A stretch of DNA of 64,000 nt, taken from contig NC_037602.1 in the NCBI RefSeq assembly GCF_003073045.1, positions 6,055,464-6,119,463 of the forward strand, written 5' to 3'. This stretch comes from Pomacea canaliculata. Lineage: Eukaryota > Mollusca > Gastropoda > Architaenioglossa > Ampullariidae. The position numbers were made by a program, and so were the translations under genes. Positions 12,022 through 23,321 of this stretch are shown here, piece by piece. Every line of letters begins with the position of its first letter. The stretch's first letter is position 1. The notes beneath the pieces were generated by a model, which ran no database searches, was not told the origin of the DNA, and was given only the letters and a program-made list of their open reading frames with translations.

Positions 12022-12568
12022 TGTCGCGTGTCGCATGCTTGCTCAGCCTGAGTCTTGGTCTTGGGGGAAGGGGGAGCTGTTGCGTCAATAAGGTTTGACG
12101 TAATTTTGTTTGGTGACGTTTTTTTTTAGAGAGGGACGGAGAGCAAAGTACCATCGTGGAGGAAGGTTTGACTGTGTGGTGATTACCGTATCATGGAGGA
12201 AGGTTTAACTGTGTGGTGATTACCGTATCATGGAGGAAGGTTTAACTGTGTGGTGATTACCGTCGAAGAAACGGGGACTAGTGTGGTGATTACCGTCGAA
12301 GAAACGGTTGTGGCTGTTACTGTTGAGGAAGCCTGGACTTGGTTGTCACTGCGGTTCTGTTGCGGGAACGGAACTGTCTGGAGTCGTGGGTGGGGTCGGT
12401 TGGCGTCCGGTTGTGAGGCGTTTGTTTTTGTTTTTAGTTTTTTTTTGGGGGGAAGGAGTTTGTTTTTTTTTACTTTGTTTTCAATAAATATGTATTTGTA
12501 GCATCGTTTTGTGTGCGTGTTGGTTTGTTCGGCGCTGGGAGCGGCTGGATTCGTCGCTACACGCGACA
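12022..12568 (+). mobile_element. solo LTR of a related LTR retrotransposon (547 bp)
   Basis: It begins TGTCGCGTGT and ends ACACGCGACA, an exact 10-bp inverted repeat. Perfect 5-bp target duplications GGAGT flank it (12017-12021 and 12569-12573). An AATAAA is at 12483-12488, about 80 bases before the end, consistent with an R-U5 layout. The body contains degenerate 37-bp tandem repeats (12153-12330). No coding region belongs to it. Confidence 0.88.
12153..12330 (+). repeat. degenerating 37-bp tandem repeats within the solo LTR
   Basis: Three 37-base units starting ATCGTGGAGG or ATCATGGAGG and ending GTGATTACCGT are followed by shorter units (33 and 27 bases) that start CGAAGAAACG. The array keeps a coding-like triplet spacing only by chance, and its ORF (12250-12501) is not considered a gene. 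Confidence 0.85.
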
Positions 12569-12573
12569 GGAGT

Positions 12574-13237
12574 GGCGCTTAGTAGATGTAGGTGTCCCCT
12601 TCTGCCCCCGACCCATTGTTTTTTGTTTCCTTCCTTGTTCCTTTCATTTCATTTGTTTGTTTGCTTCTATAATCTATATATATATTAGGTACAATTCCAG
12701 TATGACGAAATTCTGATGCATCTCGGTTTCGTCATAAAATGACGCAAGAAGAAAAGACCTGGGGGTTGGAGATAACGATCAAAAAGGAGCGTTTGGGAGA
12801 GCAAGAAAAGGACTAGCTGAAGAAGGAGTATCGCTAACAAGAGCGAGTGGAAACATCTTCAGACGAAAACATATTGCGAGTCCTCGACAACCAGCAGCCC
12901 GGTTGTTTAAGGACATTATTCTGTTTTGTATAAAGCTACTTTTCGCAGGCGGCCGCAAGCGGTAACCCGCTTGTATTACTGGACTGCTGGCAGACGATTT
13001 TTTTCCAGTTAACGACTAAAACGAGGCATGAGACTACAAAGCTTCCGGTTTCGTCACATTCCTTGTTCAGGCTCGCCGAGACTAACAGCGGAGAATTTCG
13101 CAAGAGGCTAAGCGTTGGTCTTGGCAGACAGACAGCAATCCACCTATACAGGTCCATGGTTTCTTCGCTATGTGGTCCACTGTGAGTTCGTTTGTAAACT
13201 TTACTTCAAAGTTCGCCTCCATTCTGAAAATACATTA
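12574..13237. other. stretch between solo LTR and GPCR gene 1
   Basis: No gene seen. The right half should contain the 3' UTR of the minus-strand GPCR gene 1. Nothing else is recognisable. Confidence 0.5.
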
Positions 13238-15905
13238 TTATCCTGACTTACAGAGTCGAAGATTAGAGAAACGGTCTCGTAGCATGATCCTAACTCTTCG
13301 CTTTAGAACGAAAGAAATCAGGAAATATAAGCCTTGGGAAGAGTTTAGCACGATGTTGACGATCCAAAGTTCTATCAGGGGGACAAAAACCGCTGCAAAG
13401 TAAAAAGCCCAGGTCAAGCCCATGATCAGCGTGATGCGGATGTAGACAAGCAGCCTCCTTTTGTCTGCCAAGTTAGGTCCTCCCTGGCTGGAGATCGTGG
13501 CGTGCCGCAACATCTTTGAGGTGTGCACGATGGTAGAGAGCGCGAAGACATAGCATGAGAAATTAAACAGAAACGTGGCAGACATGGGGACGATCATTAA
13601 CCACAAGATGGCGCTACATGTCCCTATGTAGCACTGCCCACCAGTAGCGTAGCCCACGTTGTAGACGCCGTAGTGGTCCATGACACCGAGGCAGACGACG
13701 ACAAGCAGCGGCAGCAGCCAGCACAACATGATGTAACACCGCAAAGCACGACCTCTTGACCCGTTTGATGCGTGTCCGACTGACTTGCTTCTGAGGGTGA
13801 AAGTCAGGTCGAATGCCAGGACCGAGTTCCAAAGAAACGTCGCCAGCTGACTCCAGTGCAAGAGCCATGCGACGATCAGACACAGCCACCCTCGGGGTAG
13901 CTGAAGAAGCAGTCCTAACCCTTGCAACGTCAGCATGGAGGCGGAGAGGGACATGACGATGACGCCGGAAGCGTTGCGCAGCTTCGGCAGAAGGGAGTAT
14001 GTTAGCAACACCAGGAGCAGGCTGACGATGGAGACGAGGAGGCAGATGAGGGTCGCGAGCTGCTCCAGAGAGTAGAATCTGAACAGATGCAGATACTTTT
14101 CGTTGTCTAACGAGGGACTGTAACATACCGCTGGAATTCCGTCGGCGCGATCAGCGAATTTGTGGCTTTTGTCTTGCTCACAGTTAGTCAGGACAACCAG
14201 GGTTTCGTTACCTTCATAAAGTTGTCTTTGCTGGTCACTCAATTGAAGAGTAGAATTATTACACCTGGAATGATACAGTATCATCCGTTACTTGTCATTC
14301 ACATGGATTAAGAATTGGGTATGATGGTGAGAGTTATAGCTGTCGAGTCTCTATCGCTATTCTTCAATATTCATCAATGGGCAATGAGTATAATCGTATC
14401 TAATAATCAATGCTTTTTTAATGATGAAAAAAGAAGGGAAAGAAGGTGAGATACACAAATGTATAACAGATAGTGGGAAAGAAAGGTGGATAGAGGGAAG
14501 GCTCAGTAAGCACTGAAAAGAAAGAAGACAGAAATATAGATCGGTAGAATCGTCGTAATTGTATGACGATGAAGTGGGCTTGCCGTGTACTTTAGGTGAC
14601 ATCATTAACCACAGAAGCATATCTACTCTTACAATCACAACAACATCTGGTCGGAATTTCTTACTGGCGGTAATGAGAAAACTCTAGTTAGCGCACACCT
14701 GGATACCATTATGACCTGTGACCCTTCAGAGGTGGCAAAGGGAGAGCAGTCCATGAAGAGTCTCACTGCTGTGGTGCTCTTTTCTTTGAAGATGAAAGAG
14801 TCTGGGATAGTCTGCAGAGAAAATTATCAGGACAAATTCAACAGCTTAACAGGACACATTTACATTGGCCAAGACTGTTCCCTGTCGTGGATAACATTCA
14901 AAAAATAAAACTAGTAACGGTATATAATCCTGTCTACCCTACCTATATTTAAGCAGAACTTTCTGTTTCTGGGTGGCGCTGCCACACCACACGGTGACTG
15001 AGAATGTAAGTATGCTCTCGATGACCCCAATATCCCAAGACTAGACCCCAATATCCCTCCTTAATCCAATTTTGCTCAGCTGGCGCAGAAAGAAAGGACA
15101 TTGGTGGGTCTTCTTGATAATCGACACCACATTGTTTTCCCAGCTGAGATTATTAGAAGACAGCATCAACACAATTTAAATAAAAATCTGTTTAAAACTA
15201 AGTTACTGATCGAAGAAACAAAATTGTCAACACCTTACCTTATTTAAATCATCGCCCTCTGGTGGCCAAGTGTTTAGACAAGTTTTGTTGCAGTCAACAC
15301 AAGAATCGCCGAATGATGGACACAAGTGATGACAGCAGTTCGCACAGATACATAGCTTTTCACTGGTGCTGAACATCGAAAAGAGCGTCGTAGATGAGCT
15401 TGGCAACATCTGCTGAGACACAGAAGTTGTGTTGGTTTCATTATCATCTAGCGATGACAGCGATGACCGAGTAAAGTGACGTTGTGCTGCTCGACTTTCT
15501 TCGCACTGATCTCTGAATAACGGCATTGCAGTTGTTTGCTGATCACCAGCCCCTGAAAATATTCTTTATATCTTTGGAAGAGGCCTTTATTTTTGCTGCT
15601 TCCACATAGAAGATATTAGTAAAATATATGTCTAAGATTTAAAGTAAATAATTAGTGTAATGTGAAGTCTAATAAAAAGACATACCCATTTTAGTAAGAC
15701 AGATTAAACATTGAGTCTATAATCAAGAAGGCTTTACAAACCCGCTATTGTAACAAGACCTCAATACACAGAGAAGAAGAAAAAAAAAATCAAATGATTG
15801 ATTTCATGATCTTGCCATGTATGGAAACCTACCGTGGGCACTTGAAGAGATCGATGTCAAAATTAAGCACTGTGATATTACTCTGAGCGTCATCTTAATT
15901 TCCAT
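13238..15905 (-). CDS. Methuselah-like family B GPCR, gene 1 (shortened ectodomain, open)
   Basis: Four exons (15905-15833, 15552-15239, 14811-14699, 14264-13238) join in phases 1, 0 and 2 to give 508 residues without a stop. Exon 1 starts MEIKMTLRV and is a signal peptide. Exon 2 encodes a Ser/Thr-rich segment and a cysteine cluster (CICANCCHHLC) and is longer than in the sister genes (314 versus 146 nt). Exon 4 starts with RCNNSTLQLS, the head of the ectodomain exon of gene 2, then passes directly into the membrane part; the 7TM domain runs from about residue 235 to 490 and keeps LPKLRN, RGWLC, VMDHYGVY and SSQGLYF. The ~330-residue N-terminal half of the large exon of gene 2 and two introns are missing. 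Ligand unknown; predicted plasma-membrane receptor. The family call rests on 7tm_2-like features and paralogy. Confidence 0.8.
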
Positions 15906-16274
15906 GCTTATGATATGCTTTGATATGAAGAAAGAATTATTCTGGATGCTTCTGAAAGCTTCAAAGTAATCAGCACTAAACGGCAGATGAACAGAGTCCT
16001 GTTGCAATGTGTCGAATGAAATATTATTAAATTGTAGAAAGTTACATGTCTTCAACACACAGGTGACCTCCAGGATCTTGTAGAAATTTCACGTTCAACA
16101 TTCCTTCCATCACCCAGAAAATAGACCGCAGAGGAGTCCACTCATCCTTTCATACTGAATCCAGGATGATTTATGGAATTATATGCAAACACGCCCACAC
16201 AATATAATTAATAAATTATTCTCCCCTACCTAATAATAAATTTTAAGATAAATGCAATGAATGTGGGTGTTCAC

Positions 16275-16446
16275 GTTAACGTGTGACTGATGATGAAGGA
16301 TGGATTAGATGAAATGTCACACACGCATCTTTGCTTTGGTCTCATGTTCTCTGCAAAGTTTCAAAGCGATTCTGGACTCAGTGGATGGCTGAGCAAACTC
16401 CACGTGGGCGCCACTTTCCATATTATGTTTGGATCTCGTGTTCAGT
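16275..16446 (-). promoter_or_regulatory. conserved upstream block of GPCR gene 1
   Basis: The segment CTCAGTGGATGGCTGAGC with its flanks (TTTGCTTTGGTCTCATGTTC to GGATCTCGTGTTC) aligns with the blocks upstream of gene 2 (35102-35309) and gene 3 (43104-43303). It lies about 370-540 bases before the ATG at 15905. It is more diverged than the other two copies. Promoter or enhancer function is inference from position and conservation. Confidence 0.5.
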
Positions 16447-16766
16447 TTAATTTTCTCGACGATAGATGACTACAACACATCGTGGATACCTGACGATCAT
16501 CGCTAGCGATTGATACATTACATTTTTAAAGATTAAAACGGAAGGACCAACTTGTTGAACTTAAATGTTGACATCCACTGCCGACCATATTTTTGCATTG
16601 CATTCTCTGATATTTATTTAAAGCACAAGTAGAGACTGTTGTGTACTTTCGTCAGTTAAAAAACAACATGGAATATCCTCCTTTTTCACTTCCAATGTTG
16701 GATGGTGGCAGGATGAAAAAATTTGTCATCTGAAGTACATACATTTTTTTGGTAATTAAAATTTAC

Positions 16767-16840
16767 CTTGGGCTCTTGAACAGAGCGATGTAAAAACGAA
16801 GCAAACTTTTATAACTCTGAGCTTCGTCTTATTTTCCAGG
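16767..16840 (-). pseudogene. orphan signal-peptide exon relic of a GPCR copy
   Basis: On the minus strand this matches exon 1 of gene 1 (shared AAGCTCAGAGTTATAA..., GTTCAAGAGCCCAAG then donor GTAAAT). Both in-frame ATG codons present in gene 1 are replaced (CTG and ACG), so translation could not start there. It lies about 0.9 kb upstream of gene 1 exon 1 and 120 bases from the left end of the Harbinger element. No further exons of this copy are visible. Confidence 0.65.
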
Positions 16841-16960
16841 CTTCTGATTTACTTCGATTTGCATGTAGTAGTCATCCTCTTCATTCTCATCTAGCTTCCA
16901 TTTTTCAACGTCTGCTCTCTTACGTCAATACCTTCTGACATCATTCTTTGGTGACATCAG

Positions 16961-16983
16961 CCCTGCGTACCGCAACGCGTGCG
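16961..16983 (+). repeat. left terminal inverted repeat of the Harbinger element
   Basis: CCCTGCGTACCGCAACGCG here pairs with the complement of 28369-28391, with one mismatch in the first 19 bases. The following 100 bases are rich in GCGCACGCGGGCGC motifs. Confidence 0.85.
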
Positions 16984-17088
16984 CACGCGGGCGCCTATGA
17001 CGGGCGGGCCGTACCGCAGCGAAATTTGAGTGAGCGCACGCGGGCGCACGCGTACTTGCTTGAGAGGTACTACGCCACGGGCGCAAAG

Positions 17089-17134
17089 ATGGCCGCCATG
17101 GTTGTAAAGTTTAGGCGTGTCGATGATATTCACG
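17089..17134 (+). other. leader mini-exon candidate at the left terminal repeat
   Basis: An ATG in a strong context (AAAGATGGCCGCC) opens a short frame (MAAMVVKFRRVDDIH) that ends at a possible donor GTGGAT in phase 1, matching the phase of the exon series further right. The same leader motif recurs at 19307. Whether it is transcribed is unknown. Confidence 0.3.
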
Positions 17135-19306
17135 GTGGATCTTCTAATAAATAAGTATTTTGCGATAGATAAATATATACGACGACAAAGAAGTGTATTA
17201 AAAGTTCAGATTTCATCGTCATGTCTTTCTAGAGATGGTAGATTAATTTGCCTTCGACCTTGAAACCTCGAATCGGGACCACAACAACAGAAAGCCTACT
17301 CGTCGTTTGTTTTTAAGCGAAATGCTTTGTCAGAGTGTGTGTGTCGATATTATAAACGTTTCCCAGCATACAGCTTATTGGACTAATTAAATTGGGAAAA
17401 CTTGTGAATATATTTACAAGCCAACAGTTTCTTTTTGTGGATTTTCCAACGGCTGCGTCAGTGAACTGCACGTAAGAATACAGCTCGCTCTAAGAAGCAA
17501 CCAACACAGGAAAACAACATTTATCCCTCTGTTAATGTTAAGGTAAAAATAGTATGTTGACTGCTTTATACACATTTATAAACACTTTATAAGGCATATA
17601 ATACTGACTTCAATATTTACATATGTATACTGTTTTGATTGAAGGAGATTGCCGTATAACAGCAGTGCTGTATATAGACATTCAGTATTAGATTGCTATT
17701 CTCTTATCAAAGGCTGCATCATAATGGTTCTCAGAGCATGTGATACCATACTTTAAAGTGTTCTCAAATAGTATAAACTATGCTTTATACTGCTGAGTAT
17801 CACTATGCAATTTGTTTTACGTAGCTTAGAAAAAAAAAATGTGCAGTTACTAGCCTTTTACTGCAGCCTAATTTTTCATTTTATTAGTTTTATAGACATT
17901 TGTTTATAAGCACTTTAAAAACCAATAAGAGAAAGGAATAGTTATAAATTTCCATTTATGTCAACAGGATGTCTGCAGTGCTGACTCTATGGCCTGGGTG
18001 TTCCCAAAATATTCACATTCTGCTACACTCTGATGAATCTGCTGCTTTAAAGTCAACCCATTGCAAGAAGTAATGGCTTGGACACAGAGGATATATTATA
18101 GGAATAAAGAAAGTGGCTGATGATATCCTTTCTAACTACAACCACTAAACCAGAGAGAGACTGTACAATGCAGCACACAGCTCTGCATCTGCATTCTTAT
18201 GATAATTGAGAGAGCTTGGGTAATGAACGCAATGGTGAAAATAATAAAGATCAAAGATACAACATGTTTAATGAGAAGTTGCTTGTGTCCTTTTTTTAAA
18301 TGCCATATCATTGTGTTTTTAGGCCTGTTATGGAAACATGAACTCTTTGCTTTAGAACACTGAGTGTTTGTTTTGGGTCAAATGTCGAGATTTAAGGTAA
18401 ACATGTCAAGAAATATGGCTTCCCTTGATAAATTACACTGTGGTACATTACAGTAGTTATAAGCTGGCACTGTGCAAGTGAATTCACACTGAGCAATTTA
18501 TAAAAAAAGAAAGAGAATGTTACTTGTCAGCTGAGCATGAAGAGCACAAGAAAATTCAAGATTGTTTGTTCTGTTACCCTCTAAGGGATATTGAGATATT
18601 AAAAATATATCCATACATGTTCATGAACATTCCTATCTTTATAAATAGTGTCTGTTATTCACATACACTCACTGGTTGGTTTATGTCAGCTATTGAAAAA
18701 CCCAACAGCAGCAACAACAACAAAAAAAAAGGAAAACTAATTCTTGGTAACTTACTCTCATTCTTTCCTTCATCCAGACTCCTTGTGCATACCCACATAT
18801 GTAGTCTAGTAAATTATGAAGCGACTAAGAATTGTGATGCCACTGTAGTTATTTGGATCACTTTGTTTTTAAAAACTGGTGTTTTAATACCTGATGCCCA
18901 TTCTGTGAGCACTTGACTGGAACCATCAGGGGAAGAGGAGAGTTGGGAGACTAAAGCAGACTTGGAAAAGAACAGTAGATAGCGAGGCAAAGGACATCGG
19001 AACCTCATGGGCCCAAATGATGGGTGCTGCCCTTTACTGGGTCCGCTGGTGAGGTGTTGTTGTGGCTATATTCTCCTTGAGGAGTAACAAGATCTAAACT
19101 AAGCATTCTGTGAGGGCATGATCTGCAGAATAGAGTCAGGGTCTTTGGTTGTGAGAATTTTAAAAATTCATTTATGATATCATTTCCATGAGCTTTGCTT
19201 TCTTTAAGCTTTTAGGTAATTGGCAACCTCACTCTCATTTAATGTCAAAGAAAATAGACCTTTGTAAATGTATAACACTTAGAAGTGGTGCGCCACTTGC
19301 GCAAAA
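17135..19306. other. non-coding interior of the Harbinger element
   Basis: AT-rich, no recognisable gene. The ORF at 18524-18916 has no family resemblance or splice support. Confidence 0.5.
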
Positions 19307-21475
19307 ATGGCCGCCACGGTTGTTGGGTTCAAGTTCACAGACGGGATTTTCTTTAATGCTTTTTGCACGGAGGAAGAGGTGAACAGTTTACAAGGAGGTA
19401 CGTATTTGTCTTATTTATACACATCATTTAATTGTTTATTTGGGTTCCGTGTTTTCTTTTTTTCATTTTTTTGTTTGATTTTATGTTCTACGAGGAAAGT
19501 TCTTAGTCGCCTTTTTAAAAATAGAAGTTTACTTTTTAACTTCCATGTATTTATCTTAATATTTCATTTACACTATTGCATTCTTTTTGTTATCTTGTAC
19601 ATGACTGTAGTATGCATTTCGATCAGTAGTGGTGGCGTTAGGAGTACGCGGGCCGACCATCCGCGCGGGGCCGGGGTAATGGAGAACGTGTATCAATATC
19701 CCTATTGATATGATGCCGAAGCACTGATTTATATACAGTTAGGCTGGATCAATTCCGTGAAATAACGCACGAATTTAGTGTTGTAATTGTTCGTAACCTT
19801 TGCCACCGTTTGTGACAGTACCGGCTTTTTCTTAAAGCGAAATAATATGGTGACGGTAACTTCATAAACTGCTTGTTATTATTGTCGGGTTTAACGTGAA
19901 GACATGGGTTTAATAATTTGCTTAATTAGAACTTCTAAACGTCAAATTTTTGTTTGGTCACAACTTGTTTAACACAGCTAGCAATAAGTCATAAAGATGA
20001 CGTCGGTGCGGAAGCGCCCGCCTCATTTGCCACCCCATAACGCCGCCGCTGGTGCTATTAAATTGTAGCTGTGGTAACACAAGTGTAGTTGTATTGTGAC
20101 CGTTTCTATGTTGTATTGCATTATCCCTTTTTTAAAATTAATATTTAAAGATTATTATTAACAGCGCTTTAGCACACAACACTTTCATAGGTAGAGACTT
20201 GAAATTGGAATAAATATGTCTGTTGCAGAACTTGGTGAATGGAGAGCACCAGGGCTGGCAGCTGAAAAGGCCAGCCAATATGGACTAAACCTCCAAAGCA
20301 CTTCATTTTTGAATGAAGTGAAAATTGGGGGCTTTCAGGAAGGAAACCAGATTGGTGTTTTTCACCAAATTCTGAACACTGAAGGTAAGTCTTGAGAACA
20401 ATACACACTGCATCTCTCTGGTTTTGGTTGTCATTACAAGAAAAAAACCACCCCAGTAAAAACTTATGTTGCTTAAACTGTCAGTGGTTGACAGTACCAC
20501 TTTAGCCAGTCTTGTCTACCTACTTTACATCTTTTTTATATTCTTTCTCATCTTCACTCACCGATTAACCCCCCTTTTTTTTCCCTATTTGTTGCAGAGC
20601 AAGTTTGTGTGGAAAACCAGCGAGAATGCACATCTAGTGAGAATGCACACACTGAAGGTAAGTACCAACCAAAATACAGTGGCATTGAGAGAAAAGTTAT
20701 AAGTTATAAACATTACAAACATAACAGAACAAGCAATAAAAGACCTGTCGCTAAACTTTCTCAGAGGTTAGATGACAATGTCTGATTTTTGCATAAAATG
20801 AAAAAGGAAGACATTCAATATATATTTCAGAATTGTAAATATATTGAAGACTTTTGCAGAAACTGACTAAAAAATGTACAAATGCATCAAGGATGATTAT
20901 CAGCAAATATCTGGTTTTAACTATAGTAATACAGACATAACATTGAAAACTTAACGCATGTACACAAATGAAGGGATAAAAATTTGCAGAACAATGGCTA
21001 CCCTATAAACAAATTGTTACTGGACATAACTACTGAATTAAGAGTAGATAAAAGGTCACATGACTTTGTGATGGAAGGTATTACGAGCAGTTTTTTAGAT
21101 GAAAGAAATGCACAAGTTGAGATATATATTTCAGATAGCTCTGACTGGGGAAAAAACTATGTGTATACCTTTTTTTCTGGATGGCTTGCTTGGCTGAAGG
21201 ATGCATGAATAAGTGACTGTAACCTTATGTGCCTATGTAGCCTGATTTATATTTTTAAATATTGTAATTTATGTTATGGATCTACCCAACAAGATAAAAA
21301 AATGTGTCAATGGTTGGCAGTACCACATCAGCCAGTGTAGTCAAGAGTACCTAATGACTTAATATCTTTTAAAATAGCTTTCTTATTTATTCTTACTGGC
21401 TGATTGATGTTTTTCAACAAATTGTTGCAGCTCAAGTTCCTTTAAGAAATGAAGAACATGTACCACCTGAAGGCA
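19307..21475 (+). CDS. series of small phase-1 exons inside the Harbinger element; unknown protein
   Basis: Four segments fit one frame: 19307-19397 (starts MAATVVGFKFTDG, donor GTACGT), 20230-20385, 20598-20659 and 21431-21475. Each internal segment follows a TTGCAG acceptor, begins and ends in phase 1, and closes with codons for (T/P)E plus G; two donors are GTAAGT and the last is a non-canonical GCATGT. The exons and parts of their introns resemble one another, so the set looks like an internal duplication. Joining into the SANT exon at 21888 would be out of frame, so this is either a separate transcript or an alternative 5' part. No known domain is recognised. Confidence 0.4.
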
Positions 21476-21896
21476 TGTATCAAGTAAAATAGACATTGCA
21501 ATTCTTGGTTTGGGTTGTCACTGTGCTAGAAAAACTATCCCAGTCAGAACTCATATCAAATACAAAAAGAAAAATACAATCACAAAATGTACAATAATTT
21601 AATTTCAGAAAATGGCATATATAGGAAGTGATCTATTTTCAACTGCAAAACATTTAGTACAAATAAAAAAAAACTAAGCAATATAAAAAACGTCACTCAA
21701 CTTTCTGTATGATTGATAGTACCAATTTACATGAAAAAGTTGTACCACAGTACACCACATTTCTGAGTAAAGTATTTGTAATAAGAATGAAATTAAAAAA
21801 TGGTAGAAAATATGTTACCTTCCTAAACATCTTTAAATGTACTTGTTGGCATCATACCATGAATTGAAAAAAAAAAGTTCTTACAGGTGTTTCAAT

Positions 21897-23025
21897 ATGG
21901 ACTCACGAGAAAGGTGTTTACTTCTCATTGAGCTTTACAGGGACATCGTGAACTGTTTTTCAAATTCAGCGATAAAGCGCCATGAAGTGTGGCGCAAAAT
22001 CGCCTCACAAATTCAGGCGAAGGGCCACCATGTCACAGGTGATATGTGTGACAAGAAATTTAGATCGCTGCGAAACAGGTGTGTGGTGACATGATACTTG
22101 TTTTTCAACACATTTCTCTACCTTTATATTCTACATGCCTGCTTGTTCATAGCCAATTGTACTTTGTAACACCATTATTTTTCGTTACTGATACCACTAT
22201 TCCTTTACAGGTATAAAATTATTGCTGATGGGAATCAGTCATCTGGAAGAGGGAGAAGGAGGTGGGAGTATTTTGATCTTTTAGAAGACCTATTCACTGG
22301 AGACCCAGCTGTTCAGCCACTGTCGATTGTCGAGACGCTGACAGGAATCCGTAGGATGCTTTTATAGTCACTCAATTTACAGAACTTTTATTCACGGTGA
22401 TAACATTTTCTATACTCCATAGTAAACATTGCCATACCCTAAAGGTTTAACAAGGTTCATAAATATTTCAGTTGCTGAAATATATTGAAGTGCTGTCTAT
22501 TTTACAACTCAAAACATAGTACAGAAATTGAAGTGTAAACAGATTATAAGAGACGTTCTTGTTATTGTGGTTTCCTTTACAGAAATGAGACCGACTATGC
22601 CACAAAAGGCACTGGGCCCATTGTCATTGGCGGCACCGTCCACATCAACATCAACATTCACCGCACAGTCCCCATCAACTCCCGCATCTCCATCAGCATC
22701 GACTGCACAGTCCACATCAGCCAAGTCCCCAAACCCTGATTTCTTGGACAGAAGGAGCAAGAAACGGAAAAGAACTGTGGCAGGACCACCACAGTGGTTT
22801 TTAGACTATACTCAGAAGCAAAAAGAAGAAATGGGCAAATTAAGACAGGAATTTCAGGAGAAAAACCTAATCATGAAAGAGAAGAACAATCTTCTGAAGC
22901 ACAAAATTGATCTCCTGGACAAACACTTGGCTGACCAAACAAAGCTCTTCCAAGAAAAAAATGATCTCCTTAAGAGCTACATAAACAAGCTACATGCACC
23001 ACCCAGTCCTGGCAGTTCAGAATAA
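21897..23025 (+). CDS. Harbinger SANT/Myb-like DNA-binding protein
   Basis: Three exons (21897-22078, 22211-22350, 22583-23025) join in frame to 254 residues. Residues 1 to about 95 form a SANT/MADF-like trihelix domain (LLLIELYRDIVNCF..., VWRKIASQI, KKFRSLRNRYKII, WEYFDLLEDLF). A Ser/Thr/Pro linker follows, then a basic KKRKR cluster and a lysine/glutamate coiled coil to the end. In active Harbinger elements this protein binds element DNA and helps bring the transposase into the nucleus. The gene runs convergently into the transposase. The start ATG was chosen because no in-frame acceptor joins it to the exons to the left. Confidence 0.8.
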
Positions 23026-23308
23026 AAAAATGAAAAAGCACAAATTCTCTGTCTTTTTAGTACACTGTAGCTGGTGATTTATGGTAGCGCACGTGCAATT
23101 TCTAGGCGCTTTCGAATACCGCTGGAAGCAGGTCTGTCTTCACCCTCATCTTGGTAATTATACACATCATCAACTGTAATGATCTCATCTTCATCAATGC
23201 CTCTGTTCAGAATGATAAAATTGTGTAAAACACAAGCTGCCACCATGATGACAGGGATATGTTGAACTATCTGCATGTCTACAAACTTGAGTTTTCTAAA
23301 TTTTCCCT

Positions 23309-23321
23309 TCAATAACCCTAT
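23309..23321. repeat. LINE target-site duplication, left copy
   Basis: TCAATAACCCTAT here is repeated exactly at 26551-26563 and brackets the LINE. Confidence 0.9.

Noticed and set aside
11736-12036. Minus-strand ORFs rich in F/L
   Set aside because: They are products of the purine tract at 11774-11833, without splice support.
10191-12573. The two LTRs as a pair bounding one complete retrotransposon
   Set aside because: They differ in length and sequence, have different target duplications, and no gag or pol lies between.
13614-14126. 170-codon ORF overlapping GPCR gene 1 in another frame
   Set aside because: Arginine/alanine-rich shadow of the 7TM exon; the true frame has seven helices and paralogues.
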